From Owenia fusiformis (taxonomy: Eukaryota; Annelida; Polychaeta; Sabellida; Oweniidae): DNA of 60,000 nucleotides. Below are positions 11,251 through 23,523 of this stretch, piece by piece. Each line of letters starts with the position of its first letter. The stretch's first letter is position 1. The position numbers were made by a program, and so were the translations under genes. The stretch is taken from assembly GCA_903813345.2 (NCBI GenBank), contig CAIIXF020000006.1, positions 33,953,524-34,013,523 on the forward strand, given 5' to 3'. Under the pieces are notes generated by a model that saw only the letters and a list, made by a program, of their open reading frames with translations, was not told the DNA's origin and did not search any database.

Positions 11251-11352
11251 CTTAAAAGTAGCTTGGGACATACACCTTAACTGGGATTTAGATAAAGAAG
11301 TTGCTAGATGGCGCCACATCTTGGATTTTGAACAACTCATGACAACCTGCAT
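11251..11352 (-). CDS. BCAT: BCAT first coding exon, mitochondrial leader
   Basis: On the minus strand 102 bp encode 34 residues from ATG to ...MSQATFK, then the donor AAG|GTAAGT. The segment MWRHLATSLSKSQLRCMS is rich in R, K, S and L and lacks acidic residues, as in a mitochondrial presequence. This points to a mitochondrial BCAT, though invertebrate isoforms do not map simply onto vertebrate BCAT1 and BCAT2. The start could be Met1, Met5 or Met12; I took the first because a splice acceptor (CTATTTTCTTTAG) ends exactly at it, implying an upstream noncoding 5'UTR exon that I could not locate. The exon joins exon 2 in phase 0 over a 4,290-bp intron. Confidence 0.85.
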
Positions 11353-11354
11353 CT

Positions 11355-12126
11355 AAAGAAAATAGAAAAGAATATATTCAAAGTTGGTAAGTTAGTCATT
11401 TGTTTTTGAGAGGGAGTTCATAAGGTGAGAGGTTAATTTTCTATACAAATTTATGTAAGGGTGACACAGCGTGAGAAAAGATGCAAAAGTGTATGAATTG
11501 CTACCCTTTCCCATAATTTGATTTTGCCAAGCAGAATTGCGTGAAAATGGTCGATCACAATCCAGCTACCCAATCAAAATTCACAAATTATTCACTGAAT
11601 TTTATGCTTTCATAATGAAATTATCATTAAACATATATTTCGGATCGTTTAGACCTTATCCACATTAAAACTGTATATTAATCTATCTTATTTAGAGTAT
11701 AATTAACTACTACTCAGGGTTTATCAATTGTTACAGATTCAAACCACATAGAATATTCTTAAACAGTGTCAGTAATACCTTGATGGATCAAGACAAACAA
11801 ACGCCAGTTACAATAAATCTTTTCTAACGATGACATAAAATGTTTTATTCCATAGTAAGCATGATATTCATAGGATAACATGTGAAAAAAATAAAAATGG
11901 TATTTTTGTAATCAGTGGTAAAATATGATATTTTTGACAAATTTTCACTTAACCATAGCATACGGTTTTTTAGCCATGACATACGACGTCGTATGCGATG
12001 GTTTATGGATTTTTGCTACTTCAGACTCAAAACGAGGCTAAGTGTCAACATCGCCGGATCGTTTGGAAAATTCGAATTAAATGACTTGATTTCTGATGAT
12101 GACTTTAACTATGGAATAAAAAGAAC
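11355..12126. other. Upstream intron or promoter region of BCAT, nothing specific seen
   Basis: The sequence is AT-rich and noncoding. The BCAT promoter and a 5'UTR exon should lie here or further right, but I see no TATA box or CpG-rich block that would place them. A palindromic ACGACGTCGT occurs at 11984-11993. Confidence 0.35.
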
Positions 12127-12260
12127 ATCCTATGATTTACTCGTGATATAATTTTAATCCACTCATGGTTATTGATATCTGCACTCTCTCGCTACGCTCG
12201 CTCGTGCAGATATCATATCCATTCGTGGATAAAAATCATATCACTCATAAATCATAGGAT
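12127..12260. repeat. 134-bp hairpin (fold-back) with CTCGCTACGCTCGC loop
   Basis: The arms ATCCTATGATTTACTCGTGA...GATATCTGCAC and the inverse complement GTGCAGATATC...AAATCATAGGAT pair over about 57 bp each. They surround a 20-bp loop made of CTCGCTACGCTCGCTC. The same loop motif (GCTCGCTACGCTCG) appears near 28296. This is a typical tiny fold-back element. There is no coding content. Confidence 0.85.
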
Positions 12261-13034
12261 ATCCTCTATTTACATTATGTGCTGTTACAATAACATAGAA
12301 AGATATATCTTCAGTACATACCTCAATATATTTGCATTTACAAAATCTCCTGTAAATGAGATAATAAAATCATTTGAGTCTAGCCTGCTGAATAGAATCT
12401 ATGATGATCCAAGATAGAATCTACATAACCTTGGTGTATAATTCTTGGTGTACCTATTACTAATTATTGTATATTATTTAATAATGGCTGAAATATAATT
12501 ATAGCACAATCCTCCAAAAATATGATAACTTCAATAATAAATGCCAGAAATATCAACCAGTCAAGTAAGATCAATTCTTACACACCTTTTACAAAAAGTG
12601 TAAACCCTAATTTCTGAATTATCAAGTACACATGTATGCTGAACAAGCTACCATTCTTGCCATGATTTGCTTTCCCTCCTTCCTCACATTTGTTTGAAAA
12701 GATTTGGGTTCTTTATTTTGAGTGTTGATTTTATCCTTTTCCTTAAATTAAATTATTCTGTATTTTAACATGATCTTTCATTACTGGGAGGATATAAACG
12801 TAACTTACCTTTAAAGATCTTATTTCAATGTGAGTTCCAAATATGTTCATACACTGTATTTATGATTTTACGGACATCTTTTGCTTTTTTATTTGTATGA
12901 AAACTGATCGATGATGAAACAAGTTTCAATAACATAAAATGTACTTAATTTCCCATTGATTAGATATTTGGAATTATCTAAACTTAAAATCAACAACAAT
13001 AATGTGATTCTACCTGCACATAAAATCACTCCAG
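12261..13034. other. AT-rich stretch, no gene
   Basis: Scattered A/T-rich sequence. The part at 12670-12780 may be a very degraded copy of the 165-bp dispersed repeat on the minus strand, but similarity is too weak to annotate. Confidence 0.35.
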
Positions 13035-13187
13035 TCATGCTCATTTCACTTAATTTCTCTCAAAAACATTGATAAACTACCAATTTATTCATCTTATAAC
13101 TTGATTTAAACAACCTACTATATGCCCATCTACTTTATTCCTTGCTTATTTCGCTCATTTTCATTCTATTTTGGAATTTAAAAATGA
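13035..13187 (-). repeat. Dispersed 165-bp repeat, copy 3 (inverted)
   Basis: On the plus strand it reads GCTCATTTCACTTAATTTCT, CATCTACTTTATTCCTTGCT, TTCATTCTATTTTGGAATTT, which are the reverse complements of the family blocks in the right order. The next copy, on the plus strand, begins only 109 bp away. Confidence 0.65.
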
Positions 13188-13295
13188 TCATCATGATATT
13201 TTGTTTTCTGGTGCATATCTGTCAAGTGCATCACATATAAGTAATAATAGACAAGTTTAGTTCCTTGTGGCCATGAGAAAAAAGAGGAGTGGTCA

Positions 13296-13445
13296 TATTT
13301 AAAAATTCAAAATTGGGTAGAAAAAAGGGCTGTAATGAGTGCAGAATAATTAAAGTATACACTTTGTACTCTTATTATATAGAAATGCTTAAATCCAGGT
13401 GTTTCATACAGATTTATAGACAATTTGAGTGGAATAAGCAGAATA
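13296..13445 (+). repeat. Dispersed 165-bp repeat, copy 4 (degenerate)
   Basis: Aligned blocks include ATTTAAAAATTCAAAATTGG, TATATAGAAATGCTTAAAT and TTGAGTGGAATAAGCAG. It is one of the more diverged members and lies close to an inverted copy. Confidence 0.55.
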
Positions 13446-14992
13446 AAATGAAAATTTTATGAATGGGGAACAAATGAAGGTGTGCATTTATATTTACCAA
13501 TAGGCATGAGTTCTATATATAATTCATGTAAATATAACGAGGTTAATTATCAAAAAGTCAAGTATGAATTATTTCTTAAGACGTCACAATTTTGTGTTAA
13601 AAATAAAGGATATCTTATCTGAAATTATTTAATCTTTCAAATTCATCATTGACTTAATGATTCACGATGTATGTTGCAATGGCCGTTATAACAAGATTTC
13701 CTTTCACTTAAAATTTTGTTTACATTCTGCAAATATGAAATTATAGTTTAAAATAAATGATTTAAATTCAAATGATTGGGCCATGAGAGATAATTAATAT
13801 GCAAACATAACAAAACAGACTGTTTTCTTTTTCTTTGTGCCAAAATGTTCTTTTTAAACATTTGGCCTCTGGAAATATAACTCTTAATTCTTCTTTTTAT
13901 TCAGCTTTTGTACCTCAATGTCCGAGCCATGCCGAAAGGAAAATATGTTATTCTATAGATGTACATGTAAATAATACCAATAGTATATTTTTAAGATATC
14001 ACTGCTTTCACTCAATGTTTCTTTATACTTAATAAGTCTATGATTTTCTCATATTTTTATGACATTAGGAGGGGTTACTTCATTGCTCTCTATTATTTAT
14101 GTGTCTATCCTTTTATTCCCAAATTTTAATGAAGTAAATAATTGAAATCTTTTCAAATTCTGTCTATAATAGCAGTCTGCATCTTTAACCTACTGATTAT
14201 AAAGATTCTATTTTTAATCTATGAGGAAAAATATATTTCTATTTGAAGCCTGTGAAGAATATTTTTATACATTTTGTCATATATAATAAAGCCTTTAACA
14301 TGGTAGATAGAGCTCATAACAATTACATGAAAAGCTTTCGAATTTACAAGTGACCATTTATACTTAATAAAACATATATGACTTCATTTATTTTAATGCA
14401 TTTGCTCATCTTATCTTTAACCATTAACTCAAATTTGTTACAAGAAATTACAAATCTTAATTTGAAATATTATCATCAAAAATTCATAGTTCTGCTTATT
14501 ATGTTCATTTACATATATCATAACAAACATAATTATTTTCCCCCAGGACCTTTCCAGGCCATAAAAAATGTGTTCTCCAAAGTGTGACAAATGTTCGATT
14601 TGTTTAAGATATACTTTCTCCAGGGTATAAAACACTTATTATTATTCCATGTATGTACTGAACTATGCTCGTGTCTTTGTATTGTGAAGGTACATAATGA
14701 TGTCTTGGACTTAGGGCAATAAACACATCAACATGCTAATGATCTTATATTACAATTCTGAAACAATCTCAAAAATGTGAAATGCGGAGCATGGATGGAT
14801 GTCATAGCATTTAGTATTTGAGTCTAACATTCTTAGATAAAAAACAAAAGGTAAAGTGAAACTGTTCAGACTAATGTTGGACAATATGCGTATAAAGGAG
14901 GCATACCTTGATACAATAATTATATTGAGCCACAAAATCGGGAATTCAACGACAAAATCAACACAGCACTTCAAGTGGAATATATGATATAA
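13446..14992. other. AT-rich stretch, no gene
   Basis: The open frames here are short (69 codons at most), show no family resemblance and lie on both strands over the same DNA. I see no splice signals around coding-like sequence. Confidence 0.4.
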
Positions 14993-17031
14993 ACTCTGTT
15001 AAGCATGATAAAAGGCAAGAAGTTTAGTTAGAAATAAAAGAGTTATCTCATGAATGGGACCCTTACATGGCTCCTAAAAGGTAGAAGACACTAAATGGTG
15101 TGACACTATAAGCTGAATTTTGTCCACATAGAGCATGTGCACAATACTAAAGACATGTAAAATTGAACTGTCAAAAGAACTGAAATATACTTACCAGCTC
15201 GCCTCTTCCGGAAGTTATGATACGTTATGGTGTAACTACAGTAATTAATTTTAAAATATTGAAAAAATCACAAAATACAAGTTCTGAGGTATATATCGCC
15301 ATTTTTAAGCGAATTAGCCCATACTATGACTATATATTCGCACCCCCATATACAGATATATATAAACTTCATCTTCACAATAAATTGAGCTTCTTTCAAA
15401 TTTCCATTTTTTGAGATAAGTGCCATTTTCTTACAATTCAAGCCGTAAAAATAGTTGGAAAGTGCTTCCCAGTTGAGGTTAATGGCTTTTATACTTACAT
15501 TAATGTATGGAGCACTTAAAATGTACTTAGAATCGTATAAATAGCTCTATTCTGTGAGATTTATTTTTGTTTTTATTTTTACATTTTTCTCACCTCATAA
15601 TTGAAGAGCTCCGCTGTTGATTTACATTCAGTTACACATATTTCCTTGAAAATTCGCCATGATTGGAACAAATGATGGTTGGTTTATGTTATATTCATTT
15701 AGTTTGTATTTGAATCTAGCTACTTAAACACAAAACATGTTTTCATGTTATGCTAAAGAGCAAAGATCGCGAATTCTAGGTGAAGCCAATTATTTTGCAC
15801 AAGTCATATCCTGATTGCATCATAGTTACTTTGTACTAGTCACATCCTGATTGCATCAGCCAATTCACGTGATTTACAGTTTACACATGGTTTCAATATA
15901 CATGTTATACTACTTCCGGGTAGGGTAGTGTTTTTTATACTTTAAAAACGAAGCCATTTCGATCAGTTTTTATAATCTTTGGTAGAACTGAGAGGTATTA
16001 CAATACATATTTAAATTAATACACATGAGTGTATTTGATGAACTCTCAAAAAATAAAACCCACAATAATATATTTTTTATTCACAATTTCATGTCATAAC
16101 AAGTCGCCTCTTTCTCTCTTTTCTTTATTTTTGTCAACAGTCAAAATCGGAATTTAAAACTTGGTTTCTTTACAAGCTCTGCTTCTGTAAATACTAAATA
16201 ACATGAAAAATGTTAAACCTAACATCCTACACTTATTTGATATGAAATAGGCGATCATTGATATCATTTTTGTGCTGTTAAGTGTGGATCTTTTAATTTT
16301 TTAGTCAAACTTGATCGCTGATCTCTGTCGATGTGACGTCACGCATTAAGTATGCATGCATGGGCAGTACAATACATAAGGCAATATGGCGTCTTAGGCC
16401 TATACATGAGCCAGAATGGAGGTCTGCAAGTTGAAATGAATATGTTTGTTTATGCATCAATCGATCACACATATAATCCAGACAATCTTTCAAATCATAT
16501 ACTTAACATTGTAATGGATTTATTTATTTTGTGAGCTAACGTTCCCTTTAATTTTCATTGGTGAAGCAATGATTTTACCTAAAATGAGTCACTGTCTTTG
16601 CATAGTGATATTTAAAAATCGAGAAGCAAAACCTATGTTGAATATACTGTGTATTGATGAAGTTTATATATAGCCTAGGGGAACTCAAAAATATTGTTAT
16701 TATATCGGCAAATTCGCTCGAAAATGGTTGTACACCCTAGAAATTGAATGTTGTTGATTTTTTCAATATTTTAAAATTAATTACCGTAGTTACACCATAA
16801 CTTATCATAACTTCCGGTAGAGGCGAGCTGGTGAGTAATTTCTATTATTTTGACAGTTCAATTTTACATGTCTTTAGTATTGTGCACATGCTCTATGTGG
16901 ACAAAATTCAGCTTATAGTGTCACACCATTTAGTGTCTTCTACCTTTTAGGAGCCATGTAAGGGTCCCATTCATGAGATAACTCTTTTATTTCTAACTAA
17001 ACTTCTTGCCTTTTATCATGCTTAACAGAGT
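14993..17031. mobile_element. 2-kb element with 278-bp terminal inverted repeats
   Basis: The left arm 14993-15270 and right arm 16755-17031 are inverted copies, nearly identical over most of their length (for example ACTAAATGGTGTGACACTAT on the left and its complement on the right). The match continues in diverged form for about another 130 bp inward, for example TATATATAAACTTCATC on both sides. Each arm carries AGCTCGCCTC and CTTCCGGAAG or a variant. The middle 1.2 kb has no readable transposase; it has the direct pair ATCCTGATTGCATCA (15810, 15849) and a perfect GTGACGTCAC at 16332. I found no convincing target duplication. This is a long-TIR fold-back or non-autonomous DNA transposon of unknown superfamily. 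Confidence 0.85.
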
Positions 17032-17719
17032 GTAGCATTTTTACAATTCTCTTTTCTTGTCATTCTAACTTTTTTCTGACGAAAATAATCTCAGGGTTAC
17101 AAATTAAAATGATCTTTAGGCTAGAATTTTAATTTATTGTCAAAAAATTGAAAAATGAAAAAAAGTAAAAAATGACAATTTTTCGAAAAACCTAAATATA
17201 AAGTTATCTGTGTGATGAATTGCAAAGAATATCGAATCATATCAAAGCTAATAATAAAATAATATTTATGAACATAATTTAAGCAACATCTTGATGACAA
17301 AAACATGTATAAATCGTGATTTATATCTTACATTTTTTCCAAACATGGTGGCTGCCATTTTGAATAGTCTCGAACAAAATTGTAATAATGTTTTTTCAAA
17401 GATGGCACTACAATCATTTCAAAGTGATAAAATATTACTCGTTAATAGAACACATGTTTGTTCAATATTTGTAAAGCAGAATGTTAGACTTATCAACTTG
17501 ATGAGTCTTTGAGTAATAAAACATTAGCACCCAAATTGATCAGTCCCTAAAACTTTTGATTCGAGACTATGTTACAAAAGTGCTGAATAAGAAAGTACAA
17601 AAGTAGGTGTTTTGTTTCACTTCTAAGGCTAATAGTTATGAAACTTATATTGCTACAAATTAAGGTTATATGTAATCAAATATTACAATACATTGATAGT
17701 CGTTGAAAAATGAGCTATT
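17032..17719. other. AT-rich stretch, no gene
   Basis: Between two transposable elements I see only AT-rich sequence. Two 61-73-codon open frames look like chance. Confidence 0.4.
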
Positions 17720-17722
17720 TAA

Positions 17723-18142
17723 GGGGAGGCATCAAAAGTTCGTTGTCGGATAGAAAACTAAATAAATCTAGTTAGGGGGGGGGGGGGGGGGGGTTCAAAC
17801 CCATTTCAGTTTGCTATCCGACAAATTTCAACATTTCAAATTTTTGGCAATTTCAACTCAGAATGCCTTGGAATGGTTTAAAAATAAAGATTTTACCTGA
17901 TGCTTTCTTCGTCAAGATCATTCCAATGGATTCTATTCTATCTATAGTTGTTAAAAGCCGCAAATTACGATAGGAATTAACAAAAACTAGATCATGTTTA
18001 GCAATAATTTTTCAAATTCTCAAACCGGAAGTAAGCGATCAACTTTCATGGTATTTAGTTTTTGGGGGGAGGGGGGGGGGGTCTGAGTCAAAACTAGATT
18101 TATTTAGTTTCCGATCCGACATCGAACTTTTGATGCCTCCCC
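17723..18142. mobile_element. 420-bp MITE flanked by TAA, PIF/Harbinger-like
   Basis: The ends read GGGGAGGCATCAAAAGTTCG inward from both sides, and the inverted repeat runs on to about 50 bp (GTCGGAT, AAACTAAATAAATCTAGTT). TAA flanks both sides (17720-17722 and 18143-18145), matching the TWA target of PIF/Harbinger elements. Each arm is followed inward by a poly-G run (about 17777-17793 and 18063-18079). There is no coding capacity. Confidence 0.85.
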
Positions 18143-18279
18143 TAAAGTGATTTCAACAAGTTTCATGACTGCCTCAACCCCTGGCCCCGTGCCCATCCAA
18201 TGGGATCAGAGGCAAGGGGAGGGCATTACAGACCAGTTGCAACATACTCCCATATATTGGCTATATGGTGACGTGCCGC

Positions 18280-18610
18280 TAAAGTAGGTCACCTTTTTGC
18301 TGAAAAATCCCTAGACTCGTGGGTCCCATTTTGAAGAAAAACCCTATAGATATGGGTCCCATTTTGATGAAAAAATCCCTAGAACTGGGTCTACTTTTTG
18401 AAAAATCCTAAAACTGGGTACTGTTTTTGAAAAAAATTGCCGGAAGTGGTTCTTGTTTTTAAAAATTACCTTGAAGTGGGTCTATTTTTGAAAGAAACAA
18501 CCTAGATGTGGGTCAATTTTTAGAGAAAAAATCCCTAGATGTGGGTAGAGATATTTTGAGTCTCAGCGGCACCCCCTGTACAGAAATTCGACCAGTACAC
18601 CCCGGGGATA
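18280..18610. repeat. Degenerate tandem repeat with GTGGGTC...TTTTTGAAAAA units, plus dispersed end module
   Basis: Roughly 35-bp imperfect units carry CCCTAGA, a TGGGTC box and TTTTGA-AAAAA. The end module at 18546-18608 (GAGATATTTTGAGTCTCAGC, GGCACCCC, CCAGTACACCCC) recurs at about 24767-24830, marking both as pieces of one dispersed family. No gene is present. Confidence 0.7.
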
Positions 18611-21600
18611 GACTCAACTTCAATATCCGAGTCTTAAATGATTGAACTCAAATATGTCGAACTACATTAAATGTTAGATACCATTTTATTTTTCAGACCA
18701 TCTGTTTGTTTGATGCAAATATCTCTTCCTTGCCAATCTTGAGACTCAAGTAAATCTTCCTACAATTTGTTTATCTTGAAAGATAATGCTACCAGTGATT
18801 TATCATGAACAAATCACTTTAATATTCAGCAACTTAACTATAACCAAAACCTGCATTTATTACAGAGATATTCCAATTGCTAAATTTCTAATTAAATCTC
18901 AAGTGACACTCAAAGAATCCAATATGAAAAAATTTTCAAACCATAAGAGAATTATCACAATGGAATCCCTAATGATAACAATGCCTTTTCAGAGGATATC
19001 CCCCCTTTATTATGCGTTGATTAGACCTGTCAAAAAGTTTATATAATGCCTATGATGCAGAGGAACTTTCTTGTACAATATGATATAATTGTAAAATGCC
19101 TATTGTCATTTTTAATGAGCTCCCTGAAATTTGTTATGAATTGAATACAATGTACTGCGATGTGGTTGGGATTTGGAGAACTGGTATTTGAATAATGTAC
19201 AGCTATACAGGAGAGATTTTGTCTTATTGCAGTTCTTCATGCCAGGTTTGAATTAGGAGGGAAATCTAATTGTTCAGAAGGAGTTTGTCAGAGAAAGCTC
19301 TAATTTTCAACTGAACCAAAAATGCCATTGATTTTTGAAATACTAATTTTTTTGCTTTTTTATCCCTCAAAATCTCAAAAGTTTATTTTTTAAGAAAAGG
19401 TACAGACTTTTCCCTGTTAAATCTTGGAGAGTATGGAACTATGCTTTTGATATACTGTATTTGAGACAATTTTTTAAATATGGGACAGTGACCATATTCA
19501 TGTTTTTTATATGCAGTGCTCATATCATACATGTCCATTTATAACATCATCATATCTAATCACTGAGATAACTATCTTTTCACATGGGCAGTGAACAGTA
19601 ACATTTCATGGGGTTGTTCACCTATTGTTGTTGCATAATTTGGAAATTGGTGACATTTTTGAAAAAAATTTACGATGAAACCTTCCCACATTATTTTCTG
19701 GTCTAAAGATCTGAAGATATCTGAGTGTATTTTCTTAAATTTCTAGAGAGCATCTATATATCTAGCATGAGTCAGAGTCTAATATGTCAGGTCATGACAT
19801 CCAAAAAGTCAATAAAAGATACATATATAAGACAAATTAGTTAATTTTAGGTAATCGAGAAAATTGGAGAAAAAAATTAGGAAATTTTAAGGGGCCATTT
19901 CAATAAATCTTTTTATTATCAGACAATACAAGGATACTTTTCTGGAAAAAGTATTTTGTATGCGAAAATAAAATGGTCAATTTTTTCAAAAAAGTTAAGT
20001 TCAACCTACTTGACCTTCTTCATCGAACTGAGGATAAATGATTTTTTTGAAAAATGATTATTTGTTTTTTTTTGAGAAAGCGATTGGCCACACAGGGGTT
20101 ATGCTAATATAAAAGTGATATTTAATTTTGATTGTTATTTTTTGATTGGCAGGGACTCAGATTTAAAATGAGTTTATTGAAAACTGTAACTTATTGTGCT
20201 ACACACTGTAACAATTGATTGAGTACTGAGCACTGTGAAAAACCTTACATAAACCATTTGTGTAAGATTCACTGGAGTGTGGTATGCCCTTAAATAAAAG
20301 TTCCTAGTTGTGTTAATTAAACACCGAATTAAACAGATCACTGGGAAAACAGTCGAAATTTAATAAGTCATAAAATGCACTCTTTTAATTGTACAAAATG
20401 TAAGAAAAGTAAGCCATAAAATTTTGAAGAAAAGTAGCAAATGCATGAAATTTTGCATGACGAGGGTGTTTTATTGAGGGTCAGATAAGCAGTTAAAGGA
20501 CATGTGCTGTGAAGTAGAACAATACAATAACAATAGCTCTTCCTGGTCCCATGTTGCCTCTTATTATATAATCCCTACTCAGCCTCACATTGATAAAATA
20601 AATTGAACAGTTGAACTAGTTAATCATTATTAGAAGGTTTAAATTATAACTTTGCAGAGGACTTTTCGAATTATCATTATTTTTTACAAAAACAAGAAAT
20701 ATTATGAAACTTTAGATAAAAATCATAATTGAACAAGTTGAATATGTAATCATCACTTATGTTTGAGATATTTTTGATAAAGTGCAATCAATGTGAGTCT
20801 TGACAATTCAGGGTGATAATATGATATCATGACTTTCCAAATTATATTCTAAACTTAGTTTGACATTTTTGGTAGCTCATCTAAAACAGGTAGGTCATCA
20901 AAAAGATAGATCAACTTGCAATACCTTATTTGAACGCTTTCTTGGTCGATTGATGGATTGATACATTTGGCATTTACAACAAAACATTGAACTACAAGAT
21001 TATATTATCATTGCTTCACTCTTATTTGATTATATTGTTTGGTTGCTTGTTTGTTAATAGGTTGCTTGATTGTTTTGACTTGCAGTTGTTACATTAGTTC
21101 AATTATGAATACCTAACCATACAATGTCATGTTTGTAGATTATGGTGGTACAACAGAAGTGATACATGTTGTTTGATTGATTGATTGGTTGATTGGTTGG
21201 TTGATTGATTAATTGATTAAAATCAATTAGAGGTATCACTTATAGAGACAAAATATGGCCAAATGCTTCAGGACTGACCTTACCCATTCAAATTACAAAA
21301 ATAGCATGTAAAATATTCACAATTTTCAAAGAGAACAATAATGGGTACAAGGACAAGTTCGGATAAAATATGATCAATGTTAGGTTTGTTTATAGCACCA
21401 ACAGGTGTCAACATTGTTGCTTTGATTAAAATATCATAGCAGCGAGAACTCCAGTGTGAAATTACCTGAAATATAACGAATGTGCTAGAAACCGAAAATA
21501 CAAGCCTGTTCTAAGTCTTCTAAATTGTACACACACTGGGAATCAAACTTTTATTTTGATTTTATAGTGAATGGTTGTAATATATGAGCAAAACGAGAAA

Positions 21601-22461
21601 GAAATTTTAATCGAGGGTTATCATAATTATTCTGCAATTATATACTTATGTAATATATTAATAGCTCTCATGCCATTGATTTTGCAATATTATTTTGGCA
21701 TAACCACAAAACATGATAATCCTAATACATGTTCATTACAAACAATCACAATTTTTTAAGCACTCAATTGAACCAAGTTAATTAGTACATTTCAGCGAAA
21801 TTTACTGAGATTTCTCTGTTTATTCATATGAAGTAGGATTTCTTGAGAATTGTTTGGACTTTATGGATTTATACTTTCAGATGGGGGAATAGACTCGACA
21901 ACCTGGCCAATATTTGTCACTGTAAGGAAGGAATAGATGCAGTTATCATAAATGAGGGTAAGTTTCTTAAAGTATATTACATTTTCTAAATTATTTCCAT
22001 TGGAAACAGTTCGAAGTCACTGTCAAAATTATATAAAAAGCTCAAAACAGTGTGGAAGAATTTAGAAAAAGTGTTCACATTGAGAGGTGTTCAGATATAC
22101 AGGTTTTACTGATTAACACACAACTTGGTAGGTTGTTTTTGCAGATATTCTTTAAAACGAGAATTCCAAGGGTAGATGTTGCACCAAACTAGTGAACATT
22201 GCAAAATATAGAAAAATGGTCTAATCGATCACATAAAAAAATGTAGAAATGGAAAATCGTTTGGAGATTAGACAGGAAGTTTAATATGGTTCAAAGTTTA
22301 AATATCATTTTAGAACTTTTAGAATAAAAAATCTTTTATTAGTAAAATCGTTTTTGGATAAACATTGTTTCATGTTTATGACCAAAAACAATTTTTTACA
22401 TGTTAAAACACACAATAAGTCCACCCTGTGCTAAAGCAAGGCAATCCATTGAGGGTTTTAT
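18611..22461. other. 3.8 kb of AT-rich DNA without a recognisable gene
   Basis: Open frames are at most 86 codons and are unlike known families. A (TTGATTGG)-type microsatellite lies at 21172-21227. A weak resemblance to the 165-bp family occurs at 20345-20440. I see no other feature that I would defend. Confidence 0.45.
21172..21227. repeat. GATT/GGTT microsatellite
   Basis: A simple run of tetranucleotides of the type TTGATTGATTGGTTGATTGG spans about 55 bp. Confidence 0.9.
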
Positions 22462-23264
22462 CACGGTGTTATAGCATGACAGATACGCCACCTCTGAAAA
22501 CGAGGTTAGTCGAATACGATCACTGATTTATCGAATAAAATGGCCACGATAAAACAGAAAGCTAAGGTAGGTGCATTATTTTCTACTACTGCGTATGAAT
22601 AAAAGCATGAAAGATTTATGTAAGCGTCGCATTCGGTGATGCATTCAGTAATGTTTATTTTGAACGTAGTCTTTGCAAATCGACGCCCATGGATAACATG
22701 AAATAAGCGAAAAACTGTCGAGTTTGAAATTCAAAACTTCATAAAATTTAGTAATTTGTTTCTTTTCCTCGTTAGGGCATGCTCTACATTGCGCAACAAC
22801 CTCGGTGTATATAAATGTAACCTACATACGATCACACAAAGCCAATTAAGCATTGTAAACCACTTAATATGTTCTACTCAAGCCATAATAATGTATTTTG
22901 AATTTGCGGATACACCAAAAATTGATAGACAGTTACGCGAACCTCGTTCATATATGTAACACCGAATCATTTCATATCGCTTGTGATCCAAAATTGAAAT
23001 GTTTTTTCAACCGGATTTGAGTTTTGTAAGCTATAATAGATGAAATCGTATTATTACCACCTTGCAGGGCCTGTTCTAGTGGTTTTAGTATGAGAAGGCA
23101 TTTAAATTGCTATATTGACGTGAGCAATATTGCGTCGGGCGTTAATGACTTTAGTCGGGCAATAATGACATTATCCGCCCGGCTATGTTTCCCGGGAAAA
23201 GTGATATCGTTCAGTGCGTAAGATTTTCTATTTCAAATTCAGCCCTGGGCATTAACGGTGGTAA

Positions 23265-23381
23265 TAATAGTAATAACGTCATTTCTGCGAGCAAAATAGT
23301 GAAATATTGGACCTTGGGCCTGCGGCCCTTGGTCCAATAATTCACTATATTGCCCTTTGAAATGACGTTATTGTACTATTA
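23265..23381. repeat. 117-bp hairpin inside the CACGGTG element
   Basis: The arms TAATAGTAATAACGTCATTT...ATATTGGACC and their inverse pair over about 50 bp with small bulges, around a TTGGGCCTGCGGCCC loop. A nested fold-back element, or a secondary structure of the host transposon, would both explain it. Confidence 0.85.
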
Positions 23382-23433
23382 TGAAGATGGTGACATACAA
23401 ACAGCTGAATATGACTTGTGTTTGTAATTTCAG

Positions 23434-23523
23434 TTCCAGTGCGACGTGTGCCTGAAGTCATACACGGCAAAAAACGGATTGAAATTACATAAATTGCAAA
23501 CTCATTTAGGACAGCCAAAGTTT
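23434..23523 (+). CDS. C2H2 zinc-finger exon candidate within a transposon
   Basis: After an acceptor-like TTTGTAATTTCAG, 90 bp encode 30 residues: FQCDVCLKSYTAKN, then GLKLHKLQTHLGQPKF, followed by a donor-like GTATGTG. The spacing is exactly C-x2-C-x3-Y-x5-L-x2-H-x4-H, a complete classical C2H2 finger with a linker-like HLGQPKF, so a second finger would be expected in the next exon. I did not find an unambiguous next exon; a degenerate segment near 23905-23950 (SEAHILRKHEKG) is a weak candidate. It could be a host exon captured by the transposon, the remains of an element-encoded protein, or part of a host gene interrupted by repeats. The longer plus-strand open frame to 23640 runs into intron. 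Confidence 0.55.
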
